Source of the DNA: Candidatus Chloroploca sp. Khr17
GTDB taxonomy: Bacteria; Chloroflexota; Chloroflexia; Chloroflexales; Chloroflexaceae
Reading direction: 5' to 3'
DNA length: 64,000 bases
Assembly: GCF_004138165.1 (NCBI RefSeq)
Contig: NZ_RYFF01000002.1
Coordinates: forward strand, 62,001-126,000
Shown: positions 42,366-50,234 of the stretch, piece by piece
Numbering within the stretch: position 1 is the stretch's first letter
Layout: each line of letters opens with the position of its first letter
Program-made: the position numbers and the translations under genes
The notes under the pieces: model-generated
What the model was told of the DNA's origin: nothing
What the model saw: only the letters and a program-made list of their open reading frames with translations
Databases searched by the model: none

Positions 42366-42619
42366 TACTGCTTCCTCTCCAGGAACGTTACCAGTACCTT
42401 ATGAGCCAAGCCACGCCCAAGAGCTAAGCGTGTATCCCCAATTCCGATGACCATTCCGCCGCCATGGGCGGTAATGATCGTCAGTTCTGTGCCAGGAATC
42501 AAACCAAGTTCTGCCAACCGATGAGCGCTACGCATCCCACCACTGAACCGAACGATACGGACATACGCACCGACCTCGACAAGCGAGAGTGGTAGCGTTG
42601 TTTCATCTGCGATGTGCAT
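42365..42619 (-). CDS. feoA: Ferrous iron transport protein A
   Basis: 84 residues from ATG 42619 (AAAGG upstream; the frame to 42685 is unsupported). SH3-like fold: [38 protein letters not shown] and [13 protein letters not shown]. FeoA assists FeoB, probably by contacting the G domain. First gene of the operon. Promoter TTGTTC-17-TATACC lies ~115 bases upstream. Confidence 0.94.
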   Translation of the reverse strand: MHIADETTLPLSLVEVGAYVRIVRFSGGMRSAHRLAELGLIPGTELTIITAHGGGMVIGIGDTRLALGRGLAHKVLVTFLERKQ

Positions 42620-42730
42620 TGCTAGCCTTTGCCCTGGGCCTCTCTCTTGATGACACTGGTCGTTCCCGGAGGGTATAGTATGCATGGGACTCTTTCATTC
42701 TCCGATCTTTGGGTGTGCCTGTACACTAGA

Positions 42731-42759
42731 GGTATATCACTTTGGGTAAGGCTGAACAA
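42731..42759 (-). promoter_or_regulatory. Promoter of the feo operon
   Basis: On the - strand TTGTTC (complement of 42754-42759), 17-base spacer, TATACC (complement of 42731-42736). Confidence 0.5.
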
Positions 42760-42846
42760 GTAGTGGCAACACAACTGCCAGGAGAGAAAAAATCACTATC
42801 TACCCTCCAGAAAGTACGGTATACTACTTTTGTCTCACTTGATAGT

Positions 42847-42861
42847 ATAGGTTGACCTTAT
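42847..42861. promoter_or_regulatory. Candidate DtxR-type operator
   Basis: ATAGGTTGACCTTAT contains the palindrome AGGTTGACCT and resembles half of the DtxR/IdeR consensus. It lies between feoA and the divergent DtxR-family gene, close downstream of a TATACT at 42820-42825. Confidence 0.45.
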
Positions 42862-42865
42862 TTTT

Positions 42866-42916
42866 CTTCTTCTGATGGAAGATGCCAGTAAAAGTGGCAT
42901 CTTCCATCAGAAGAAG
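42866..42916. repeat. Perfect 22-bp palindrome in the feoA/dtxR divergent region
   Basis: Arms 42866-42887 and 42895-42916 pair exactly around a 7-base loop; arm CTTCTTCTGATGGAAGATGC plus CA. Unlike the other palindromes it is between divergent genes, where no terminator is needed. Confidence 0.8.
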
Positions 42917-42979
42917 AGTGGATGTTGAAAGCCTTGCTGCCGAGATGTCGTATGGTATGCTCCAGGGTGGGAGTCGATA

Positions 42980-43708
42980 ATGAGTGAAAGTATTGAGATG
43001 TACCTGGTGATGACGGCGCTGCTCCGCAGTGAGCCGCAACAGCCAGTACCAGTATCGTTATTGGCGAATAAACTCGGTGTCTCGCAGGTCTCGGCCAACG
43101 AGATGTGTCACAAGCTCGATGAGCGCGGCCTTCTTGCTTATCAGCCCTACAAAGGGGTGACCTTGACCGAACATGGCGAGACGCAGGCCCAGCAGATCCT
43201 TTCGCGTCGCCGTCTCTGGGTCATGTTTCTGGTCGAAAATCTGGGCATTGAACCGGAAGAGGCCGATGACCTCGCCTGTCAGCTTGAACATATTACGTCG
43301 GAACGGCTGGTGACAGCGCTCAAGGCGTTTCTCGAGCACGCACCTGGGTCGAGGCAGCGTGCGTTCGAGGCAGTGCCGACCCAGGAACTTGCCCATTGCA
43401 CAGCGGGAACCCGTGGCATCGTGGCATCGGTCGCCACCGAGCCGATGGTGGCTGCATTTTTGCGTGCCCAGGGTGTCGTGCCTGGTACGATGGCCGAGGT
43501 GCTCGCGATCAGCGCCGAAGGTGCTGTGCTTGTCGGGCTTGGCGAACACCACGTTGCCCTTGCCCCTTCGATGGCAACGCAGATTATGCTCGCCCCGCCT
43601 TCAACTGATCAGAGCTCGCGTCATCGTGCCTGGGCGCGTTGCAGCGCCTACTGGTCGTGTCCACACAGCGACACATGTGATTGTGTCCGCGACTACCAGG
43701 TGCAGTGA
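42980..43708 (+). CDS. DtxR/MntR-family metal-dependent regulator with C-terminal FeoA-like domain and Cys cluster
   Basis: 242 residues. Winged helix ~1-70 (VSLLANKLGVSQVSANEMCH is the recognition region), dimer/metal domain ~70-140 (EPEEADDLACQLEHITSERL contains typical Cys/Glu/His ligands), and an SH3/FeoA-like domain ~145-210 (VVPGTMAEVLAISAEGAVLV). The extra tail CSAYWSCPHSDTCDC carries four cysteines not usual in DtxR. Divergent from the feo operon, so it is the likely Fe-responsive repressor. Its last 16 bases overlap the convergent gene ending at 43693. Confidence 0.88.
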   Translation: MSESIEMYLVMTALLRSEPQQPVPVSLLANKLGVSQVSANEMCHKLDERGLLAYQPYKGVTLTEHGETQAQQILSRRRLWVMFLVENLGIEPEEADDLACQLEHITSERLVTALKAFLEHAPGSRQRAFEAVPTQELAHCTAGTRGIVASVATEPMVAAFLRAQGVVPGTMAEVLAISAEGAVLVGLGEHHVALAPSMATQIMLAPPSTDQSSRHRAWARCSAYWSCPHSDTCDCVRDYQVQ

Positions 43709-45123
43709 TAGATCTGGAGCGGGGTGGCAAACCGTGGATCGGGGAGGGCGGCGACTTCTTTACATGCTTCGGCCAGCGCCGGATCATACGTGATCAGTGG
43801 AAAAGCCGTTTCGTGGTTGACGACGTACGCTGGCCGGTAGTGCGCAAGGGCAGCGAGCGCCGCTTCGCGGTAGCCGCCTCCAGCGCGAAAGATCGCGTTC
43901 ACTTCGGGCTGGATTAGGCCGGCGAAATCAATCATGTGGCGCTGGCTATAGTAGCCGATGACCCCGATTTCGAGGGTGCCAACACGGGCGTCGGGCTCGG
44001 TATTGGCTGCCAGCCACTCGCCCGCAGCGCGGTACGCGGGGATACGGAGATCCGGGTTGCGCGTCGCAAGGGTGACGATGCTGCCATAGCCAGCCAGGGC
44101 GAGCACGATCAAACCTGTTGCCACGCTCAGCCCTGCTCTTCGTCCTCCGATACGCTCCCCAAGCTCAGCCAGCAACTGGATGCCCAGCGCCCCCAAGATG
44201 GTCAAGCCGGTCATCACCGGGCCAAAGTACCAGAAATAGTCGGTTACACCCAGCAGACTATAGGCCAGCGCGTGCGCCAATGACCATCCCGCCACCAGGG
44301 CCAACGGGCCGCGTTTCCAGAGTGCCTGGACCCCACCGATGATGATCAGCACCGCAAAAGGCCGCCACGGCATCCAGTTCCAGAGGTTGCCCAGGCGCAG
44401 CACGAGCCCTGCCAGATAGTTGCGCCCACCTGGAATATCGGCCTGGCTCTGTTTGGCCCCCAGCGTCACCGGCAAAGGCGAGCCAAAATACCACCAGGCA
44501 GCCGCCACAAAAGGCAGGGCTGTTAGCGTCACGGCTACCCCAAAGTTCAACGCCGGACGCAGCCCATTGCGCTTGAGCAAGAGCAGACCGACCATCACCA
44601 CAGCCAACCCCGCATCGGCGCGGGTCAGCGTGGCCGCCGCGAGCAGCACCCCGGCGAGCCATGGCCGTTCGCGCCAGGCCGCCTCGAAGCCCCAGAGCAC
44701 CAGGGCCAGAAAGAGCATCGTTTCAGCACCGAGCGTATTGATCAGCAGGGGCGTCAACGGAAAGAGCAGCGCTGCCGCTGCACCGGCGACGGGCATCTCA
44801 CCCATCCGGCCCATCCGCCAGAGCGCCACCGAACCTGCGCCGAGACTCAGCGTGCCGATCAGATTGCTCACGAGGGGCAGATCTGCCTCGATCGCTGCAA
44901 ACGGCACTAGTAGCAACGCATAGAGCGGTGCCGTCGTACTGAGCACCCGTTCACCAGGATTATAGACAAACCCATTGCCGTGCGCGAGATTGACCGCGTA
45001 GCGATAGGTAATGAAAGGATCATCGAAGCCGGCATCACGGAAGACCACAAAAAGCACCGCAGCGCTCAGGATCGCCCAGGCGAGGATCAACCGATCAGCG
45101 AAGCCAGACTTCACGGTGCTCAT
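43693..45123 (-). CDS. Membrane glycosyltransferase, GT39/ArnT-like (GT-C fold)
   Basis: 476 residues from ATG 45123, overlapping the preceding GT2 stop (ATGA). The N-terminal loop FRDAGFDDPFITYRYAVNLA holds the acidic Asp-Asp pair of GT-C enzymes that use polyprenyl-phosphate sugars, and FVYNPGERVLSTTAPLYALL is close to mycobacterial arabinosyltransferase-like and ArnT relatives. About ten membrane helices follow, then a ~100-residue periplasmic-type C-terminal domain. Last gene of the long - strand polysaccharide cluster. Donor unknown. Confidence 0.82.
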   Translation of the reverse strand: MSTVKSGFADRLILAWAILSAAVLFVVFRDAGFDDPFITYRYAVNLAHGNGFVYNPGERVLSTTAPLYALLLVPFAAIEADLPLVSNLIGTLSLGAGSVALWRMGRMGEMPVAGAAAALLFPLTPLLINTLGAETMLFLALVLWGFEAAWRERPWLAGVLLAAATLTRADAGLAVVMVGLLLLKRNGLRPALNFGVAVTLTALPFVAAAWWYFGSPLPVTLGAKQSQADIPGGRNYLAGLVLRLGNLWNWMPWRPFAVLIIIGGVQALWKRGPLALVAGWSLAHALAYSLLGVTDYFWYFGPVMTGLTILGALGIQLLAELGERIGGRRAGLSVATGLIVLALAGYGSIVTLATRNPDLRIPAYRAAGEWLAANTEPDARVGTLEIGVIGYYSQRHMIDFAGLIQPEVNAIFRAGGGYREAALAALAHYRPAYVVNHETAFPLITYDPALAEACKEVAALPDPRFATPLQIYHCTW

Positions 45124-45929
45124 AGCAACGCTTTCAGGCGCTGATAGATCAGCAAACCGATCACCAGCCACAGCCGGAACGAAGGCGGATAATGCCGTCC
45201 ATAAAAAGAGCGCAGACTCGCATAATACGCGGCTTGCGCAGCCGGATTCTGTTGCAAACTCTGCCCACCGAGATGGGTAATCGCAACGGTAGGCACATAA
45301 CAGATCTTCCAGCCATGATGCCTGATGCGCCGACAGAGATCAACATCCTCAAAATACATAAAAAACGCCTCATCGAAACCCTTGACTATGGCAAGGGCTT
45401 CGCGCCGGAGCATCAAACACGTTCCGGCGACCCACGCCACCTCAAGCACCTGTGCAACCCCCCAGTCATGGAGCGAGCGGTTGAAGAGCAAGCGCCACAG
45501 ACCGCGACGCAGCAGATAGGCAGGCGTCGGATCATCACCAAACGCAAACGCCTGCGGCTGACCTGTAGCTGTCAACAGACGCGGACTGCAAGCCCCCACC
45601 GCTGGATGCGCATCCATAAAATGCAGCAACCCCTCGATCGCCCCGGGCGGCACGAGCGTATCAGTATTCAGCAACAGCAGATAGCGCCCCTGGGCAAGCG
45701 CGAGTGCCTGATTATTCGCACGAGCAAACCCCACATTCTGCACATTCTGGATCAGCGTCACCTGGGGGAAATCAGCGGCTACCATCGCCGCGCTCCCATC
45801 GGAGGAAGCATTATCAACGACGATAAGCTCAGCCTGAGCCTGTTGCAGATAGGGCGCAAGCGTAGTCAAAAGCGCGTGCAGCAGGGCGTGGGTATTCCAG
45901 TTGATGATAATGATGGAGAGATCAGGCAT
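45120..45929 (-). CDS. Glycosyltransferase family 2
   Basis: 269 residues. The start is uncertain: ATG 45929 is used, while GTG 45941 would add four residues and overlap the upstream gene by eight bases. GT-A motifs: LSIIIINWNTHALL, LIVVDNASSDGSAAMV, NVGFARANNQAL, the metal site LLLNTDTLVPP, and FFMYFEDVDLCRRIRHHGWK. Typical of rhamnosyl- or galactosyl-type transferases of O-antigen clusters. A hydrophobic C-terminal helix (FRLWLVIGLLIYQRL) may attach it to the membrane. Confidence 0.87.
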   Translation of the reverse strand: MPDLSIIIINWNTHALLHALLTTLAPYLQQAQAELIVVDNASSDGSAAMVAADFPQVTLIQNVQNVGFARANNQALALAQGRYLLLLNTDTLVPPGAIEGLLHFMDAHPAVGACSPRLLTATGQPQAFAFGDDPTPAYLLRRGLWRLLFNRSLHDWGVAQVLEVAWVAGTCLMLRREALAIVKGFDEAFFMYFEDVDLCRRIRHHGWKICYVPTVAITHLGGQSLQQNPAAQAAYYASLRSFYGRHYPPSFRLWLVIGLLIYQRLKALL

Positions 45930-45933
45930 TGCA

Positions 45934-47127
45934 TCAGGCACGATCGCAGACCTTCTGGTAGATCGCTTCTAACGCCGCAATTGTTGAGGGCCAATGATGC
46001 TGACGAAGTACACATGCTCGACCTGCGCGGGCTAAGTGCATCCACAGCGTATCATCTTGGAGCAACCGGACTACCGCATGACCAAAGGCAGTGGCATCAT
46101 CAGCAAGAAGCACTTCCTGCTCGTCGCGTACAGCAAGGCCTTCCACCCCGATGCGGGTCGTAACGATAGGACATCCGGCCGCCAGTGCATCAATTGCCTT
46201 CTTGATAATACCACCCCCAACAAAAAGAGGGACGATAGCGAGCCGCGATGAAGCATAAAAGTCCTCGATCCGTTCAACTGCACCAGTCACAACAACCCCA
46301 GGATCTTTCGCCAGGCTTCTAATGGTATCCGGTGGATCGGCACCGACCACCACTAAACGGGCCGCTGGCACCTGCTGGCGCACATACGGAAAGACCTGGT
46401 GATAAAACCATAAAACAGCACTCACATTGAATGGTCGTTGCATATGGCCAACAAACACAATATCTTTGGATTCATGCAACTGGAGCGGCAATTGCAGAAG
46501 AGTCTCATCGACACCGGGCAGCAAGACACTTGCTTGCACCTGGCGTATATGGTTCATCAGATAGTCATGATCTTTCTGCGACAGGGTAATGATATGGTCG
46601 ATCTGCGGATAGATTTTTTTCTCGTAGCGCTTGGCATCCTTGGCATACCAAGACAACCAGAGCTTACGCACAAAATCTTTCTCATTGGCCCAGTCCCGTT
46701 CAAGCGTCGTCGATAATACATCAATTGCACATAACACCGTTGCACTTTTTTGCTTGAGCAAGCCTACGTACTGGCCCAATTCACTCCAATTGAGCTGCAC
46801 AACATCAAAGGTTTCCTGCGCCACCAGGTTCTGCAAGACCGCTGCCAGCTTCGGATGCCAGCCTGGAAAGGTTGCCGGAGCAAGCAGGTGGCGTGGCAGA
46901 TACTGCACCGCATGGCGCCAGTGCGGATCGGTAGGGATGGTAACAACGCGGCTACAGATTGCTTTCATTGGTGCAAGATGGCGCGCTTCTTCCTCAGTAA
47001 CGAGTGACAGTAGCGTCACCGCATGACCATGTTCGGCCAGCCCCTGGATCATGCGAAATGTATAAACGCCACCTGCATGGGCCACACTCGGATAGGGAAA
47101 ATAGGGTGTAACAAAAAGAATCTTCAC
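45934..47127 (-). CDS. Glycosyltransferase family 4
   Basis: 397 residues. ILFVTPYFPYPSVAHAGGVY contains the acceptor-lobe Gly loop; DVVQLNWSELGQYV; the donor lobe VFVGHMQRPFNVSAVLWFYH; VVTGAVERIEDFYASSRLAI; and VPLFVGGGIIKKAIDALAAG in place of a standard EX7E, like the 17897-19153 enzyme. GVEGLAVRDEQEVLLADD follows. AT content is somewhat higher than in the flanking housekeeping genes. Part of the 18-kb - strand glycan cluster; linkage unknown. Confidence 0.86.
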   Translation of the reverse strand: MKILFVTPYFPYPSVAHAGGVYTFRMIQGLAEHGHAVTLLSLVTEEEARHLAPMKAICSRVVTIPTDPHWRHAVQYLPRHLLAPATFPGWHPKLAAVLQNLVAQETFDVVQLNWSELGQYVGLLKQKSATVLCAIDVLSTTLERDWANEKDFVRKLWLSWYAKDAKRYEKKIYPQIDHIITLSQKDHDYLMNHIRQVQASVLLPGVDETLLQLPLQLHESKDIVFVGHMQRPFNVSAVLWFYHQVFPYVRQQVPAARLVVVGADPPDTIRSLAKDPGVVVTGAVERIEDFYASSRLAIVPLFVGGGIIKKAIDALAAGCPIVTTRIGVEGLAVRDEQEVLLADDATAFGHAVVRLLQDDTLWMHLARAGRACVLRQHHWPSTIAALEAIYQKVCDRA

Positions 47128-47136
47128 AGCAATGAG

Positions 47137-47958
47137 CTATTTTCTACCTACAATAATGATCTGACTTCCGATTGATGTGTAATGCAGCAAGCGAGCATAC
47201 AACGCTCGCAAAGTACTTCCCAGCATAGGCATCTGTGTCATTGCTACGGCTATGCGATGCCCCCGATGCTGGGGTTGTCCGCGCATAATTGGCTTGACGG
47301 CAAGCTTGCGCAGACCAGCCTGCCGCAGCGCCCGCACATACTCAGACTCGAGATAGCTATGTTCATTCACCCCGAATGGGACGGCGGGATGACGTTGACG
47401 AAATTGTTCATCGCTACTCCACCATGGGCGACGATGATCGCCGTAGGCGTAAAAAATTCCGCCTGGTTTCAGCACACGGATCAAATTTTTCGTTAATTTT
47501 TGCAGATCAAAGGCATGATGCAATGCCTCACGACAATACACAATATCGAAACGATCAGCTTGTACGGCTATATATTCGCCATCAGCAACAATAGGCTGGA
47601 TCTGCTGGCGATAGGACTGAAAAATAGCTGCACTTCGCATCATCCCAAGACCAGCATCCTGACTTGCATTGATGTCAATAGCTACGACCTTGCACCCGGC
47701 CTGCGCAAAGGCAAATGAAGCAAGCCCTCGTCCTGCGCCATAATCGAGTACCATCATCCCAGGCTCTGGTTTAAGCATCGCGATCGTCGTGTCCCATTCC
47801 TGGCTTTGGCCAAATTGCTCTACGGCGAGATCGATGTCTTCATAGAGAAAATTATCAGCAATGATCTCTTCGCCATTCGGCAAACTGCGCAAGGCAGCCA
47901 GCACATCCCCGTAACCTCTTACCTCATCCTGTTTAATTTTGGTTTCATCCGGTACCAT
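47137..47958 (-). CDS. Class I SAM-dependent methyltransferase
   Basis: 273 residues from ATG 47958 (AAGGA upstream); the frame to 47991 is possible and would overlap the previous gene more. SAM motif I MVLDYGAGRGLASFAFAQAG (~80-99), acidic loop VVAIDINASQD, FDIVYCREALHHAFDLQKLT, and LIRVLKPGGIFYAYGDHRRP. The ~40-residue N-terminal extension is acidic. Probably O-methylates a sugar residue or chain end within the polysaccharide cluster; inference from location. Confidence 0.84.
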   Translation of the reverse strand: MVPDETKIKQDEVRGYGDVLAALRSLPNGEEIIADNFLYEDIDLAVEQFGQSQEWDTTIAMLKPEPGMMVLDYGAGRGLASFAFAQAGCKVVAIDINASQDAGLGMMRSAAIFQSYRQQIQPIVADGEYIAVQADRFDIVYCREALHHAFDLQKLTKNLIRVLKPGGIFYAYGDHRRPWWSSDEQFRQRHPAVPFGVNEHSYLESEYVRALRQAGLRKLAVKPIMRGQPQHRGHRIAVAMTQMPMLGSTLRALYARLLHYTSIGSQIIIVGRK

Positions 47959-49303
47959 TACTTCTATTTCCTTTTGCTTCACACGCCGCATTCAGGACCT
48001 CGGCAAGCTTGCCCGTGAGTTGTTTGCGGTCGTAGTGTGGATATACCCCCAATGCTCCTGCATGAGGCGGCTCTTGCTGAAACTGCTCGAACAACAGCAT
48101 AATTGCCTGACGGATTGCCTCGACATCATCAGGATTCACCACGATCCCTGCACTCTCTTGCCGAATCAGTTGTGCGGCTTCACCCTCAGGTGGGACAAGC
48201 GCGAGCATCTTTTTGCCACATCCCAGATATTCAAAGAGCTTATTGCCATGCGAAAGCTCAATCCCTGGCACATCAGAGGGGTATTTCAAAAGAGCCACAT
48301 CAGCCTGAAGGATTTCGCGTAAGGCTTCGTGATGCGTAACAGGTGGACGGAGCACAAGAAATTCATGGTCTTGCATCGCAGCAAGTTGGTGCTGTATCTC
48401 TGGTGGCACATGCCCGATAAATCTGAATTGCATGGCATGCGCAAGATCTGTATTGTGGTAAATTGCTTGCAAGGCCGTGATCAAGGGGTCTTCTTTTGAT
48501 GAAGCATACCAGGTTCCCACATGCGTAACCGTGAATCTTGCATGCGGTTTGCGATCAGATTCAAGCTGAAGCTTGCTCAAGTCGTAGCCATTGGTAAGCG
48601 TTACGATCTTTGCTTCTTCAAGGTCTGGATGCTGATGCAACGTGAGCTGGCGAATACCCTCAGTCACAACAAGGACGCGATCAGCCTGTCGCATACACCG
48701 ACGTTCTTGTTGTACGGCGGTCTGGTAGCCTGATGTTGCTTTCGTAAAGCGGTTTTCGCTCCACAAATCGCGTAGATCCATCACCCATGGTAGCTCGGGA
48801 TAGCGCTTTTTGAGCATGTACCCTAATAACTGGGTTCGATGTGGTGGTGATGTCGTTAAAATGGCATCAACCGTGCCAGATTCGATGAGTGAACACGCCT
48901 GCTGATAGGCAAAAAACATCCATGAGCGCACATTGATCTCGGCTTGCACTACTTTTTGCATAATGCTTTTGAGCGAAGAAGGTGCTCGTTGCGTTGTGAT
49001 CGCAGCCTGAACGGAACGAGCGCTGGCGGTGGGTTGCGCCATCCTCAGCTTGCGCAGCGCGGTAAAGACCCCAAAGCGCTGCAGTGTGGCAAAGAGATCA
49101 TAAGTACGATAGATCGCTTGACCGTGTGGCAGATCCATGAACAGATCGCGATCATACTGTGAGACAAATGAGGTTGTCACAATAAGCGGCTTCCACCCAT
49201 AGATTGGTAGATATGTGCAGAACTTGGCGATCCTGATTGTTCCCGACCCAGCCTGAGGAGGATAATAGTAGGTCAGCACGAGCACTTTTCGTACGTTTCG
49301 CAT
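47945..49303 (-). CDS. Glycosyltransferase family 4 (capsular-type)
   Basis: 452 residues. LVLTYYYPPQAGSGTIRIAK is the start of WcaI/capsular-type GT4 enzymes; ILTTSPPHRTQLLGYMLKKR, WVMDLRDLWSENRF, and VLVVTEGIRQLTLHQHPDLE lie in the first lobe. TVTHVGTWYASSKEDPLITA begins the donor lobe, and SHGNKLFEYLGCGKKMLALV holds the functional EX7E-equivalent region. The 3' end overlaps the next gene. Likely adds a sugar to a lipid-linked intermediate on the cytoplasmic face. Confidence 0.87.
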   Translation of the reverse strand: MRNVRKVLVLTYYYPPQAGSGTIRIAKFCTYLPIYGWKPLIVTTSFVSQYDRDLFMDLPHGQAIYRTYDLFATLQRFGVFTALRKLRMAQPTASARSVQAAITTQRAPSSLKSIMQKVVQAEINVRSWMFFAYQQACSLIESGTVDAILTTSPPHRTQLLGYMLKKRYPELPWVMDLRDLWSENRFTKATSGYQTAVQQERRCMRQADRVLVVTEGIRQLTLHQHPDLEEAKIVTLTNGYDLSKLQLESDRKPHARFTVTHVGTWYASSKEDPLITALQAIYHNTDLAHAMQFRFIGHVPPEIQHQLAAMQDHEFLVLRPPVTHHEALREILQADVALLKYPSDVPGIELSHGNKLFEYLGCGKKMLALVPPEGEAAQLIRQESAGIVVNPDDVEAIRQAIMLLFEQFQQEPPHAGALGVYPHYDRKQLTGKLAEVLNAACEAKGNRSNGTG

Positions 49304-49314
49304 AGGAGGGTATC

Positions 49315-50148
49315 TCAGGATTGACCTCGAGTTGGGTGCGAGGCGACACGATCACGTACTTCCCTGGCAATAGCCCGAACAAAGCGATACGTTCGACTGA
49401 ACACATTCGTGATCGGCATCCAGCGCTCGTTCGCCTGGCGTTCGTAGAGTGCAGGATCGGGCAGCACAAAATCATCGCGTAGCCGGGTCAGCGAAGCGCG
49501 GGGCCAGATCGCTAACGCATTGCCCATGTTCCGTTGATGCACAAGTTGCAGCCACATCGGGTCAGTGCGGAGGTTCTTGATTGGCCCGATCTCGCTGAGA
49601 AATGTATGATTGTGGCACAACACTGTGCGCGGGTTGTCCGCACGCTCAATCAGGCTGATAAACGAATTAGAGGTGTAGTTGCGTAGAAAGAGCCGACGGC
49701 CCTGCAAATCGAGGGTATAGCCATCAGCAAAATTGACAAACTCAAACGGTTGAAACGCAAATTGCCCCTGCAATTGTTCAACAAAACGTTTTGACAGAGC
49801 ATCATCATTGTCAAGCCGGGTGGTAATCAAGTAGGGGGTTTGCACGTAGTTTTGGATCACGTCCAGCAGATTTTCGAGCGTGAAGTGTTGCATGTAGATG
49901 GGCTGAAAGTTTGGCCATGTGGCATACGTTGCAATCTTTGCCCGAAATGGTTCAGGGGTTCCAGCATCAAAGAGCACCAACCAGCGAAAATGCTGGCATG
50001 TCTGTGCCTCAAGCGAAGGCAGACAGAAGCGCTCAAAGAGCTCGAAACGATGCGTCAACCATGCCTCATCGGGAGGTTCTTGAATCCACTGCCCAATGCG
50101 CACATTGAAACGGGTCAGAATTAAGTGATCAAACAATGCTTCGGGCAT
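49315..50148 (-). CDS. Putative rhamnosyl transferase family protein
   Basis: 277 residues. FDHLILTRFNVRIGQW at the start, HRFELFERFCLPSLEAQTCQ, FRWLVLFDAGTPEPFRAKIA, and the acidic DxD-like TRLDNDDALSKRFVEQLQ match the family annotated as putative rhamnosyl transferase (PF11316). SFISLIERADNPRTVLCHNH is in the conserved middle. Substrate not known with certainty even in the family. It lies 11 bases downstream of no other gene on its 3' side and 86 bases after wbpI. Confidence 0.82.
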   Translation of the reverse strand: MPEALFDHLILTRFNVRIGQWIQEPPDEAWLTHRFELFERFCLPSLEAQTCQHFRWLVLFDAGTPEPFRAKIATYATWPNFQPIYMQHFTLENLLDVIQNYVQTPYLITTRLDNDDALSKRFVEQLQGQFAFQPFEFVNFADGYTLDLQGRRLFLRNYTSNSFISLIERADNPRTVLCHNHTFLSEIGPIKNLRTDPMWLQLVHQRNMGNALAIWPRASLTRLRDDFVLPDPALYERQANERWMPITNVFSRTYRFVRAIAREVRDRVASHPTRGQS

Positions 50149-50234
50149 ACAACTGCTTTTTCAACTAAGGCAAGGTTTCAGGCTACTCTACCGTTCGGAG
50201 GCGTGAAGCGCGTCCTGATCTGCTCGGCTATTTC

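Noticed and set aside
45192-46163. 323-codon + strand frame across two glycosyltransferase genes
   Set aside because: It crosses the junction of two real genes, has unlikely composition (many His/Arg/Gln) and no recognisable domain.
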